DNA from: CAZPZZ01 sp964591245
GTDB lineage: Bacteria > Acidobacteriota > Vicinamibacteria > Vicinamibacterales > UBA8438
Length of the DNA: 15,702 nucleotides
Assembly (NCBI GenBank): GCA_964591245.1
Contig: CAZPZZ010000097.1
Coordinates: 1-15,702, forward strand
Direction: 5' to 3'
Numbering within the stretch: the stretch's first letter is position 1; each line of letters starts with the position of its first letter. The position numbers and the translations under genes are program-made. Below, piece after piece: positions 1-7,630 of this stretch. The notes under the pieces are model-generated. The model saw nothing but the letters and a program-made list of their open reading frames with translations, was not told where the DNA came from and did no database searches.

Positions 1-22
1 TTTTCTGTGCCACTTTCCTTCA

Positions 23-48
23 GGTCACCCTGACCGGGAATTACCCGG
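23..48. repeat. Two overlapping short inverted repeats
   Basis: GGTCA-CCC-TGACC (23-35) and CCGGG-AATTA-CCCGG (34-48) are perfect 5-bp stems that share two bases. They lie about 100 nt beyond the stop of the response regulator. They may be a weak transcript-end structure or an operator for the next gene to the left. No U-tract is present, so the role is open. Confidence 0.35.
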
Positions 49-81
49 CGCACTGCCCTCTGGAGTTCGGACTTTCCTCCC

Positions 82-109
82 CGTAACCAGCCACAACGTA
101 ACTAGCCAC
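82..109. repeat. 13-bp tandem direct repeat, period 15 bp
   Basis: CGTAACCAGCCAC (82-94) and CGTAACTAGCCAC (97-109) match at 12 of 13 bases, separated by AA. The spacing is about one and a half DNA helical turns. It lies in noncoding DNA and could be a paired regulator site or chance. Confidence 0.4.
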
Positions 110-150
110 GCAGCGGTCGTCTGTCCCTCTGCGGCGCCCACCTCACTACC

Positions 151-1518
151 TCATCGATCCGTCTCCTGGCTGATTTGATATTGCTCCAGCTTCTTGTACA
201 GGTTGCTCCGAGGGGTGTCGATCACCTCAGCAGTCTTGGAAATGTTCCAGGCATTGTCGCGCAACTTATCCACGAGAAATGCTCGCTCCGCGAGCTCCTT
301 GAACTCGCGTAACGTCCCCGCTCGATGGGCCGCCGCCTCAGAACCTGCGTCCGCACCGCTTCGAAGAACGCCCCGAACCTCAGCCATGTCGATCGTTTCG
401 CCCGGTGTCATCACCAGCAGACGCTCGACGGAATTTTTCAGTTCCCGGATATTGCCGCGCCATCGAGCGTGGCTCAGCAGTTCCACGGCGCCCGGCGTGA
501 ATTCTCGCGGCCGAAAATTATTGTCTCGACAAAACAGCCGCGCAAAATGCGCAACAAGGGTCGGAATGTCTTCAGTCCGGTCCCGCAATGGCGGGACGCG
601 AATCGGGATGACACTCAATCGAAAGAAAAGGTCTTCACGAAACATGCCATTGTCGATCGCCTCCTCAAGGTTTCGATTGGTCGCCGCCAGCACCCGTACG
701 TCCACCTTGATGGTGTGCGAGGAACCCAATCGCTCAACTTCACCCTCCTGGAGTACACGCAGCACTTTGGCTTGCGTTCGCAGGCTCATGTCGCCAATTT
801 CATCCAAAAAAATCGTGCCACGATCCGCTTGCTCGAACTTTCCGATCTGCTTCTGCGTCGCTCCGGTAAATGCGCCTCGCTCGTGTCCGAAGAGTTCGGA
901 TTCGATCAACTCCTCAGGGAGAGCCGCGCAATTCACCTGCACAAAACGCTCCTTCCCGCGACGGCTGTTGCGGTGAATCGCGCGAGCCACCAACTCCTTT
1001 CCTACTCCACTTTCACCCTGAACCAGCACGGTACTGGTGGTCGGCGCCGCTCGGCTGATCGCTTCAGTCACCCCGCGCAGCGTCTGGCTATCACCCACCA
1101 TCTCATGACGAATCTCGGCGAGTTCCCGATAAGATCTCACCTCCGTCTTCAAACGATGCTGCTCCAACGCGTTCCGGATGTGGAGCTTGAGCACGTCACC
1201 CTCGAAACCCTTTTCGAGAAACGTGAACGCCCCCCGTTTGGTCGCTTCGACCGCCGTGCTGATCGTGCCATGTCCAGAAATAACGATGACGGGTACGGTA
1301 TCTCCACGGTCTTGCATTCGCCGCAGTACTTCGAGCCCGTCCATGCCTGGCATCTTCACGTCGAGTAGCACAAGGTCAGGGCTTGCCTCCCCGATGAGTT
1401 CGAGGCCCTCCTGTCCGCTCCTGGCAAACACGCACGCGTAACCTTCGTACTCCAACGTCATCTTGATGGCGTCGCGCACGCCTTCATCATCATCGACGAC
1501 AAGTATCCGCTTCTTCAT
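151..1518 (-). CDS. Sigma-54-dependent NtrC/NtrX-family response regulator
   Basis: This is a phosphorylation-controlled activator of sigma-54 RNA polymerase, acting in the cytoplasm. Numbered from the ATG at 1518, it has a receiver domain (about 2-114; acidic cluster D9-D11, phospho-acceptor D53, S81, K103), then an AAA+ domain with Walker A GESGVGKE (168-175), GAFTGA loop (215-220, contacts sigma-54) and Walker B FLDEIG (237-242). A Fis-type helix-turn-helix closes the protein (about 424-447). Length (455 aa) is normal. An upstream GTG at 1536 adds six residues and has a better ribosome site (GGGAG, 5-nt spacer), so either start is possible. The residue after receiver K103 is Gly, where most family members have Pro. 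It is last in the minus-strand run, a few tens of bases after ligA. No partner histidine kinase is in the window, so its signal and targets are unknown. Confidence 0.93.
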   Translation of the reverse strand: MKKRILVVDDDEGVRDAIKMTLEYEGYACVFARSGQEGLELIGEASPDLVLLDVKMPGMDGLEVLRRMQDRGDTVPVIVISGHGTISTAVEATKRGAFTFLEKGFEGDVLKLHIRNALEQHRLKTEVRSYRELAEIRHEMVGDSQTLRGVTEAISRAAPTTSTVLVQGESGVGKELVARAIHRNSRRGKERFVQVNCAALPEELIESELFGHERGAFTGATQKQIGKFEQADRGTIFLDEIGDMSLRTQAKVLRVLQEGEVERLGSSHTIKVDVRVLAATNRNLEEAIDNGMFREDLFFRLSVIPIRVPPLRDRTEDIPTLVAHFARLFCRDNNFRPREFTPGAVELLSHARWRGNIRELKNSVERLLVMTPGETIDMAEVRGVLRSGADAGSEAAAHRAGTLREFKELAERAFLVDKLRDNAWNISKTAEVIDTPRSNLYKKLEQYQISQETDR

Positions 1519-1557
1519 GAAAGATCCAGCACGCACCCAGACTCCCGGATGCTGACG

Positions 1558-3603
1558 TCAATCATTATAGGGTTCGAGCAACGTTCGAAGGGCACCCTCG
1601 TCGACCACCTCAACGCCGAGCTCTCGCGCCTTCGCAAGCTTCGCTCCAGGATCACTTCCGGCAACCACGTAACGAGTTTTCGCGCTGACCGATCCTGTCA
1701 CCTTCCCGCCTCGCGCAACGATCGCCCGGGTAGCCTCCTGGCGGGTTATTGACGCCAGCGTACCAGTAAAGACAAAGACCTGTCCCGCGAGCGTAGGTAA
1801 GAGTGCACTCCCAGACTCCGTCACGGCGTCCATCCGCACTCCGGCCTGGGACAACCGCGCCAGCAGTCCTCGACTGGTCGGCTCATCGAGAAACCGACGC
1901 AGGGAGTCGGCGACGATCGGCCCAATCCCATCGACCTCCTCGATCGACTCGCGCGTTGCTTCGAGCAGACGACTCATCGCTCCAAACCGCTCTGCCAAAA
2001 GTTCAGCGGCTCCCTCTCCGACATGGCGAACACCGAGTCCAAAGATCAACGGGCCCAGGCCTCGCGCCTTGCTTCGCTCGATCTGGACCATGAGATTGGC
2101 AGCAGATTTCTCTCCCATGCGTTCTAGGCCTGTGAGTCGGTCGGCACTCAGCGCGTAGAGATCCGCCACATCTCCCACAATGTCCCGATCGACGAGTTGA
2201 TTGACCAGTGCTTCACCCAATCCCTCGATATTCATGGCACGACGGGACGCGAAGTGCAGAAGACCGCGTCTCGTCTTGGCGGAACAGGCCTCGTTCGGAC
2301 AACGCCACACAACCTCGTCTTGCTCCCGAACCAGCTCGGTCTCGCAGGCAGGACAGGCCGTGGGCATGACAAAGGGCGGCAACTCGGCGCCCCCCTCTGG
2401 CCTCCGCGCAAGCACCGGCTTGACCACTTTAGGAATGATGTCGCCGCCCTTTTCCACCAGGACCACGTCGCCCGCCCGGATATCCTTTCTCGCGACGTCC
2501 TCGGCATTGTGCAGGGTCGCCATTCGCACAGTCGTACCAGCAAGTTGCACGGGTTCCAGCACAGCATATGGAGTGACCGCGCCCGTACGTCCCACATTGA
2601 CCTCAATTCGTAGCAACCGGGTCGTCGCCTGCTCAGCGGGAAACTTGAACGCCATCGCCCAGCGAGGAAATTTCGCCGTGTGCCCCAACTGGGTACGGTC
2701 GCTCAGATCATCCACCTTGACGACAACGCCGTCTGTGTCGAACGGGAGATCGTTACGTGCGTCGGCCCACGTCCGACAATAGGTCATTACTTCCTCGATA
2801 CCGAAGCACCGCTTCCAGTGAGAATCGACGGGCAACCCCCAAGCCACCATCCGTTCGAGGTCCAACGCATGACGTGCTGCTCCACCCTCAGGTCCCACCG
2901 TATGGTCAACAAGACTGTAGAGGTAGGCGCTTAACCCTCGACTCTCCACAAGAGAGGCATCGAGCGCTCGCATCGTTCCAGCTGCTGCGTTTCTGGGGTT
3001 CGCAAATGGCGTCTCCCCCTGGTCGCTCCGCTCGGCATTCATCCGATCAAACGACGCACGGGACAAGAAAATCTCCCCTCTCACCTCAAGAGTTCCGTTC
3101 GGGGCAGACCGAAGCCCAAGCGGAACACTTCGAATCGCTCGAACATTCGAGGTCACATCCTCTCCACGCACTCCATCACCACGGGTCACTCCACGCTCAA
3201 GCACACCATCCTCATAGTGCAGCGCAATGCTCAACCCATCAATTTTTAGCTCCGCAACGTAGACAATCGCCTCCGTCGGTTCAAGACCCAGCCCCTTGCG
3301 CACTCGCTCGTCAAACGCCTCAAGCTCCCGCTCCTCGTACGCATTGTCAAGACTGAGCATGGGAGTCTTGTGGTGGACCGTATCGAAGCCCGCAACTGGA
3401 CGTCCCGCGACGCGCTGGGTCGGTGAATCCGGTGTAACCAGCTCAGGGTCGGCCGTTTCCAATGCAACCAGTCTTCGCAAGAGCCCATCGAACTCCGCAT
3501 CGGAGATCTCTGGATCGTGCTTCACGTAGTACTGCTCTTCGTGGTGGCGGATCTCAAGGCGTAGCTGGCGCGCTTCCTCGACGATCCGATGGGAAGGTGG
3601 CAT
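1558..3603 (-). CDS. ligA: NAD-dependent DNA ligase LigA
   Basis: It seals 3'-OH/5'-phosphate nicks in DNA using NAD+, in replication and repair. The 681 residues show the full family order: Ia and adenylation domain with the nucleotidyl-lysine motif KIDG (K120), RNAAAG near 205, DGVVVK near 291-296, an OB-fold stretch (about 320-400), a four-cysteine zinc finger (C417, C420, C435, C440), helix-hairpin-helix repeats (about 480-575) and a C-terminal BRCT domain (about 605-680). All catalytic motifs look intact. The start is a TTG-ATG pair (3606/3603) with a TGA seven codons upstream of the TTG and no clear Shine-Dalgarno sequence for either, so initiation may be weak or coupled. It lies 75-78 nt after the polyprenyl synthase stop and directly before the response regulator. 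Confidence 0.97.
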   Translation of the reverse strand: MPPSHRIVEEARQLRLEIRHHEEQYYVKHDPEISDAEFDGLLRRLVALETADPELVTPDSPTQRVAGRPVAGFDTVHHKTPMLSLDNAYEERELEAFDERVRKGLGLEPTEAIVYVAELKIDGLSIALHYEDGVLERGVTRGDGVRGEDVTSNVRAIRSVPLGLRSAPNGTLEVRGEIFLSRASFDRMNAERSDQGETPFANPRNAAAGTMRALDASLVESRGLSAYLYSLVDHTVGPEGGAARHALDLERMVAWGLPVDSHWKRCFGIEEVMTYCRTWADARNDLPFDTDGVVVKVDDLSDRTQLGHTAKFPRWAMAFKFPAEQATTRLLRIEVNVGRTGAVTPYAVLEPVQLAGTTVRMATLHNAEDVARKDIRAGDVVLVEKGGDIIPKVVKPVLARRPEGGAELPPFVMPTACPACETELVREQDEVVWRCPNEACSAKTRRGLLHFASRRAMNIEGLGEALVNQLVDRDIVGDVADLYALSADRLTGLERMGEKSAANLMVQIERSKARGLGPLIFGLGVRHVGEGAAELLAERFGAMSRLLEATRESIEEVDGIGPIVADSLRRFLDEPTSRGLLARLSQAGVRMDAVTESGSALLPTLAGQVFVFTGTLASITRQEATRAIVARGGKVTGSVSAKTRYVVAGSDPGAKLAKARELGVEVVDEGALRTLLEPYND

Positions 3604-3681
3604 CAACTGAGGGTTGGCACGCCCGGCTCACACCCCCTCGAGCTACTCCAAGAAGGTCGATATCTGGCGCGGGGTTCGCGA

Positions 3682-4707
3682 TCAACGGTCACGGGCGAGT
3701 ACGTAGTCAGGCAGCGCCCGCAGCGCCTCAAGCTCAGGGGAAGGGGGAAATTCATCCAGAAAACGCTTGGCTTTCGTGGCGTATACGGTCGCGCGCTCAA
3801 AGGCACGATCAAGCACACCATGCTCTTGCACCAGGTCCCGAAGCTCCGTCCATGCATCAGCATCGAAGCGCCGGTCACGCACCAGACCTTCGAGTATCCC
3901 TCGAGCCCGGTCTCCGGCGTCCTGCATCAAAAAAATCGCTGGGAGCGTCATTTTGCCCTCACGCACATCACCGCCCACAGGCTTTCCAAGCACGACTTCA
4001 TCCGCGGTATAGTCGAGCAGGTCGTCGACGAGTTGAAACGCGATACCCAAGTTGAACCCATAATCGCGCAGCGCGAACTGCTGCTCCTCGGATACGTCCC
4101 CCAACATGCCACCAATCTGAGCACAACCACCAAACAAATAGGCCGTCTTCCGTCTGATGATCTCGAGGTGATCTTCCTCGGTCAGGTCCACGTCGCCGGC
4201 CTTCGTCAGCTGATACAGCTCACCTTCGATCATGCCTCGGGTTACGTCACAGAGCAGACGCACGAGTTCAAGCGAGTCCACCGTCAGCGCCATACCCATC
4301 GACTTGATGTACAGGTAGTCTCCGAGCAAAACCGTGATGTCGTTACCCCATTTGGCGTGAACCGCCTCACGGCCGCGCCGCAGCCCGGAACCATCGATCA
4401 TATCGTCGTGCACGAGGGTTGCCGTGTGGATGAACTCCACGACAGACGCATACAATCGCGCGTCCTCTCCCTGGTATCCCCCGAGCCGCGCACACATCAG
4501 CACCAGGGCGGGCCTGATCCTCTTCCCACCACTCGTCTGTATGTAGCGCCCGATCTCGGGAATCAGTTCAACCCGCGACTCGATGTGGCGGATGAATTGC
4601 TGCTCGACAGACTCCAGATCCTCGCGGATAGGCTCAAAGATTTGGGCGAGGTCTGGAAGAGTTGAAGTTCTCGACACAGGGGTCACTTGTGAACCGGATT
4701 TCAGCAT
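3682..4707 (-). CDS. Long-chain (E)-polyprenyl diphosphate synthase (IspB/HepT type)
   Basis: It extends farnesyl or geranylgeranyl diphosphate with isopentenyl diphosphate to make the side chain of a respiratory quinone. Visible motifs are GGKRIRP (60-66), the first aspartate-rich motif DDMID (101-105) and the second DDLLD (228-232), with GDYLY (129-133) and KT at 187-188. The stretch just before the first motif is HTATLVH, with a small Ala at the fifth position upstream. In this family that fits long-chain products (C35-C50) rather than FPP or GGPP. Exact chain length cannot be told. 341 aa is normal. The ATG at 4707 has only a weak ribosome site and sits about 20 nt after the TatD stop, consistent with an operon. 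Confidence 0.93.
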   Translation of the reverse strand: MLKSGSQVTPVSRTSTLPDLAQIFEPIREDLESVEQQFIRHIESRVELIPEIGRYIQTSGGKRIRPALVLMCARLGGYQGEDARLYASVVEFIHTATLVHDDMIDGSGLRRGREAVHAKWGNDITVLLGDYLYIKSMGMALTVDSLELVRLLCDVTRGMIEGELYQLTKAGDVDLTEEDHLEIIRRKTAYLFGGCAQIGGMLGDVSEEQQFALRDYGFNLGIAFQLVDDLLDYTADEVVLGKPVGGDVREGKMTLPAIFLMQDAGDRARGILEGLVRDRRFDADAWTELRDLVQEHGVLDRAFERATVYATKAKRFLDEFPPSPELEALRALPDYVLARDR

Positions 4708-4727
4708 ACTTACGAGCCAAACGTCAA

Positions 4728-5528
4728 TTATGACAAACCTTTAGACGAAACACCGCCGAACAAACGACTAAAGTTCTCATCAGTCCACCCGCGTAGCACT
4801 TCTGGCGTCACCCCGCGAATCTCGGCAAGTCGATCCACAACGGATCCGACCCAGGCCGGTTCATTCCGCTGTCCGCGATATGGGACCGGAGCGAGATAGG
4901 GCGCATCTGTTTCTACGAGCAAACGATCCGACGGTACCGCAACTGCCGCTTCACGTACCGTCTCGGCCGACTTGAAGGTAGCAATCCCAGAAAAAGACAC
5001 ATGGAACCCCAATTCGACCGCCCTCAGGGCCATTGTGGCATCCCCCGTAAAACAGTGAAAGACCCCTGGCACCGCCGGCGCCCCCTCTTCCTCGAGAATG
5101 GCTAGGGTGTCGTCGTCGGCTTCGCGGGTATGGATCACGATAGGCAGCGCCAGATCACGCGCCACCCGAATCTGGCGACGAAACACTTCCTGCTGGATCT
5201 CTGCGGGAGCGAAGTCATAGTGATAGTCCAGTCCAATCTCCCCTACTGCACAGGTCCCAGCCCGTCTGTCGATCGCCTCTCGCAGCGCCGGCTCCACTCC
5301 GTCCAGCCGCGACGTAAACTCTCCAGCCTTGTGAGGATGCACACCGACCGAAAACTGAACCGCTGGCCAGACCGACGACACCGCATCAGACCGAGATGCC
5401 TCATTAGCGCTCGTGGCCTCCAAAATGCAGAGCGCCCGGTGCAGCCCGGCGCCGCGCGCCCGCTCGACGACATCGGTGAGATCCGCCTCGAACGCCTCAT
5501 CGGCGAGGTGACAATGGGAATCGATCAC
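4728..5528 (-). CDS. TatD-family metal-dependent hydrolase / DNase
   Basis: This is a TIM-barrel amidohydrolase-superfamily member. TatD proteins are Mg2+/Mn2+-dependent 3'-5' exonucleases linked to DNA repair and degradation. All metal ligands of the family are present: H5 and H7 (SHCH), E97 (GEIGLDYH), H133 (IHTRE), H158 (FHCFTG) and D208 (ETDAPYL). At 266 aa it is full length. The start is GTG at 5528 with AAAGGG about 5 nt upstream, and a TGA lies in frame just before it. It follows metG by 83 nt. The metG-tatD adjacency is common in bacteria, which supports the call. The family also contains D-aminoacyl-tRNA deacylase-like claims, so the exact substrate is unproven. Confidence 0.93.
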   Translation of the reverse strand: MIDSHCHLADEAFEADLTDVVERARGAGLHRALCILEATSANEASRSDAVSSVWPAVQFSVGVHPHKAGEFTSRLDGVEPALREAIDRRAGTCAVGEIGLDYHYDFAPAEIQQEVFRRQIRVARDLALPIVIHTREADDDTLAILEEEGAPAVPGVFHCFTGDATMALRAVELGFHVSFSGIATFKSAETVREAAVAVPSDRLLVETDAPYLAPVPYRGQRNEPAWVGSVVDRLAEIRGVTPEVLRGWTDENFSRLFGGVSSKGLS

Positions 5529-5611
5529 GTTGCCCTTTCAGCACAGCGGTTCGCCTTATTTCCTCTGTTGTAAACCATTCATACCCACCTGCCACAACAC
5601 ATCGCCTGCGC

Positions 5612-7630
5612 TCATCGCACGCGCGCACCCGGAGGGACCGCCGCAGGATCGTCAAGGCCAAGTAACACCGGATTGCCCTCCGGATCGGTGGCGGCGAGAA
5701 TCATGCCATTCGACTCGACCCCCATGAGCTTCGCTTTCTCGAGATTGGCAACAATGACAACAGATCGGCCCACGAGAGCCTCTGGGGTGTAGGCGCGCGC
5801 GATGCCGGCCACCACGGTGCGCTCTTCGGTGCCATCCTGGACGGTCACCTTTAACAATTTTTTCGATTTTGGGATCGGTTCGGCAGCCAGCACCTTCGCC
5901 ACGCGAAGCTCAACCTCCAGAAAAGTATCGAAAGACACACGGGGATCATCAGGCTCCACAGGTGGCGTCACAGTCTCCGGGGCCTTGTTCTCCGCCGGCG
6001 ACCTATCCGTCAATTCTGGCTCATCCGTCATGATTTTTTTCGCTCCAACTCCAGGTACATCACGTTCGTTGCTGCCATTCGCCTTCCCCCCAGAAACGCC
6101 GGGTGTCACACCGGTGACTTCCAGACGCGGCCAGAGCGGTGCTCCTTTAAGCACCTGGCGCTCCCGACCGGACCACGCCGCGTCACGGTCAAGCTCGAGC
6201 TCTGACAGCGGCCGCGGATCACCCATCCGCCGTAACATTTCCGTGCAGGATCCCGGCATGGCGGGCGAGAGCAGGACCGACGCAATCCTGACAGCTTCCG
6301 CTATTTCAAATAAGACCTGATCGAGTTCAGCCTGCCGAGACGGCACCTTGGCAAGTCCCCATGGCTCAGACCGCGTGATGAACTCGTTAGTGGCGTCAAC
6401 CAGATCAAACGCGGCCGTGAGCCCCGTGTGAATCTCATGGTTGTCCATGGCTTCTCGGTACCTTCGCACGACGTCAGCCGCGACATCCGCCAGCTGCGAC
6501 GCCCGGCCGGGCACGGACACCACTCGCCCCTGGCGATACTTGTGGATCATCACAGCGACGCGATTGACAAGGTTGCCAAGATTGTTCGCCAGGTCAACGT
6601 TGTAGCGCTCTTCGAAACGCTCCCACGTGAAGTCCCCGTCCTGTCCAAACGCAATTTCCTTTGCCAAATACAGCCGAAGCGGGTCTGGCCCCAAGCGCTC
6701 TGCCGCCTCCAGTGGGTCAACATTGGTTCCAAGGGACTTGCTCATCCGCTGCCCCTTCCAATGCACCCAACCATGACCAAATACCTGCCGAGGCAACTCG
6801 AGCCCAGCGCTCATCAACATCGCCGGCCAGACGACTGCATGAAACCGTGTGATGTCCTTACCTACCACGTGCAGGTCCGCTGGCCACCATTGGGCGTATT
6901 GGTCATCGTCGGTGCCGTATCCAACGGCGGACATGTAGTTGATCAGTGCATCGAACCACACGTACACCACGCTCGACGTATCAAACGGCAGGGGAATCCC
7001 CCAGCTCTGCCCCGTACGACTGACCGAAATATCCTCCAAGCCTCGCTCGAGCAGCCGCAACATCTCGTTCCGACGAACCTCCGGCTGCAAGAACATCGGA
7101 TGCGCATCGTAGTGAGCCAGCAGCCGGTCGCGATACTTCGACAACCGGAAAAAATGATTCTTTTCTTTAATCCACGACGGCTGAGTCTTGTGGATGGGGC
7201 AGTCCCCATCTTCGAGATCCTTTTCCTGCTTGAAGGCTTCACAGGAAACGCAATACCACCCCTCGTACTCGCCTTCGTACAGATCCCCCGCGTCGGCAAT
7301 CTTCTGAACAAGGGTGGTTACCGCACGTCGATGCCGCTCCTCGGTCGTGCGAATGAAATCATCAAACGAGACATCGAGCTTCTCCCAGACTTCTCGGAAT
7401 ACACCTTCCATCTGGTCGCAAAACACCGTCGGCTCTAGCCCCAATTCGACGGCCCGCTGATGCACGTTCTGGGAATGTTCGTCGTTCCCCATGACGAAAT
7501 GGGTAGACATACCTGTCAGCCGACGGTACCGGGCAATAACATCAGCGGTAATCTTCTCGTACGCCGTCCCCAAATGCGGACGGCTATTCACGTAATCGAT
7601 GGCCGTAGTCAAATAGAAGCGCGACATCAT
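5612..7630 (-). CDS. metG: Methionyl-tRNA synthetase with C-terminal Trbp111-like domain
   Basis: It charges tRNA-Met. The 672 residues comprise a Rossmann catalytic domain whose HIGH motif reads HLGT (19-22), a zinc knob C127-C130-C144-H147, the MSKS loop (296-299), an alpha-helical anticodon domain (about 345-500), a poorly conserved Gly/Pro/acidic linker (about 505-565) and a C-terminal OB-fold tRNA-binding domain (about 567-672). The last His of HIGH is Thr (codon ACG at 7567-7565), and the usual GTDEHG stretch reads GNDEHSQN (48-55), so this belongs to a divergent MetRS subgroup. Two ATGs (7630, 7627) are in tandem; the first overlaps the larC stop as ATGA, with AGGA just upstream, so translation is probably coupled to larC. 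Confidence 0.97.
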   Translation of the reverse strand: MMSRFYLTTAIDYVNSRPHLGTAYEKITADVIARYRRLTGMSTHFVMGNDEHSQNVHQRAVELGLEPTVFCDQMEGVFREVWEKLDVSFDDFIRTTEERHRRAVTTLVQKIADAGDLYEGEYEGWYCVSCEAFKQEKDLEDGDCPIHKTQPSWIKEKNHFFRLSKYRDRLLAHYDAHPMFLQPEVRRNEMLRLLERGLEDISVSRTGQSWGIPLPFDTSSVVYVWFDALINYMSAVGYGTDDDQYAQWWPADLHVVGKDITRFHAVVWPAMLMSAGLELPRQVFGHGWVHWKGQRMSKSLGTNVDPLEAAERLGPDPLRLYLAKEIAFGQDGDFTWERFEERYNVDLANNLGNLVNRVAVMIHKYRQGRVVSVPGRASQLADVAADVVRRYREAMDNHEIHTGLTAAFDLVDATNEFITRSEPWGLAKVPSRQAELDQVLFEIAEAVRIASVLLSPAMPGSCTEMLRRMGDPRPLSELELDRDAAWSGRERQVLKGAPLWPRLEVTGVTPGVSGGKANGSNERDVPGVGAKKIMTDEPELTDRSPAENKAPETVTPPVEPDDPRVSFDTFLEVELRVAKVLAAEPIPKSKKLLKVTVQDGTEERTVVAGIARAYTPEALVGRSVVIVANLEKAKLMGVESNGMILAATDPEGNPVLLGLDDPAAVPPGARVR

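Larger units (their letters stand above)
1..150. other. Intergenic tail after the response regulator gene, with dyads and a tandem repeat
   Basis: No coding region is visible here. Two short overlapping dyads lie at 23-35 (GGTCA, 3-nt loop, TGACC) and 34-48 (CCGGG, 5-nt loop, CCCGG). They follow the minus-strand response regulator gene, but no T-run follows them on that strand, so a rho-independent terminator is not supported. A 13-bp direct repeat with a 15-bp period lies at 82-109. On the minus strand the bases at 12-7 read TGGCAC, like the -24 half of a sigma-54 promoter, but the -12 half would fall outside the window. Confidence 0.4.

Noticed and set aside
325..1368. Long plus-strand open frame (about 347 codons) opposite the response regulator
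   Set aside because: Antisense to a gene with complete receiver, AAA+ and HTH motifs; no domain or signal is recognisable, and composition is that of a reverse-strand shadow.
1553..1560. TGACGTCA palindrome at the ligA stop
   Set aside because: An 8-bp palindrome is expected by chance in a window of this size, and it overlaps the stop codon of ligA.
3589..4665. Plus-strand open frame of about 358 codons opposite the polyprenyl synthase
   Set aside because: Mirrors a gene with all catalytic motifs; no recognised motifs of its own and no ribosome site that stands out.
6428..7438. Plus-strand open frame of about 336 codons opposite metG
   Set aside because: Antisense to the MetRS catalytic region; high-GC codon bias produces such open frames.
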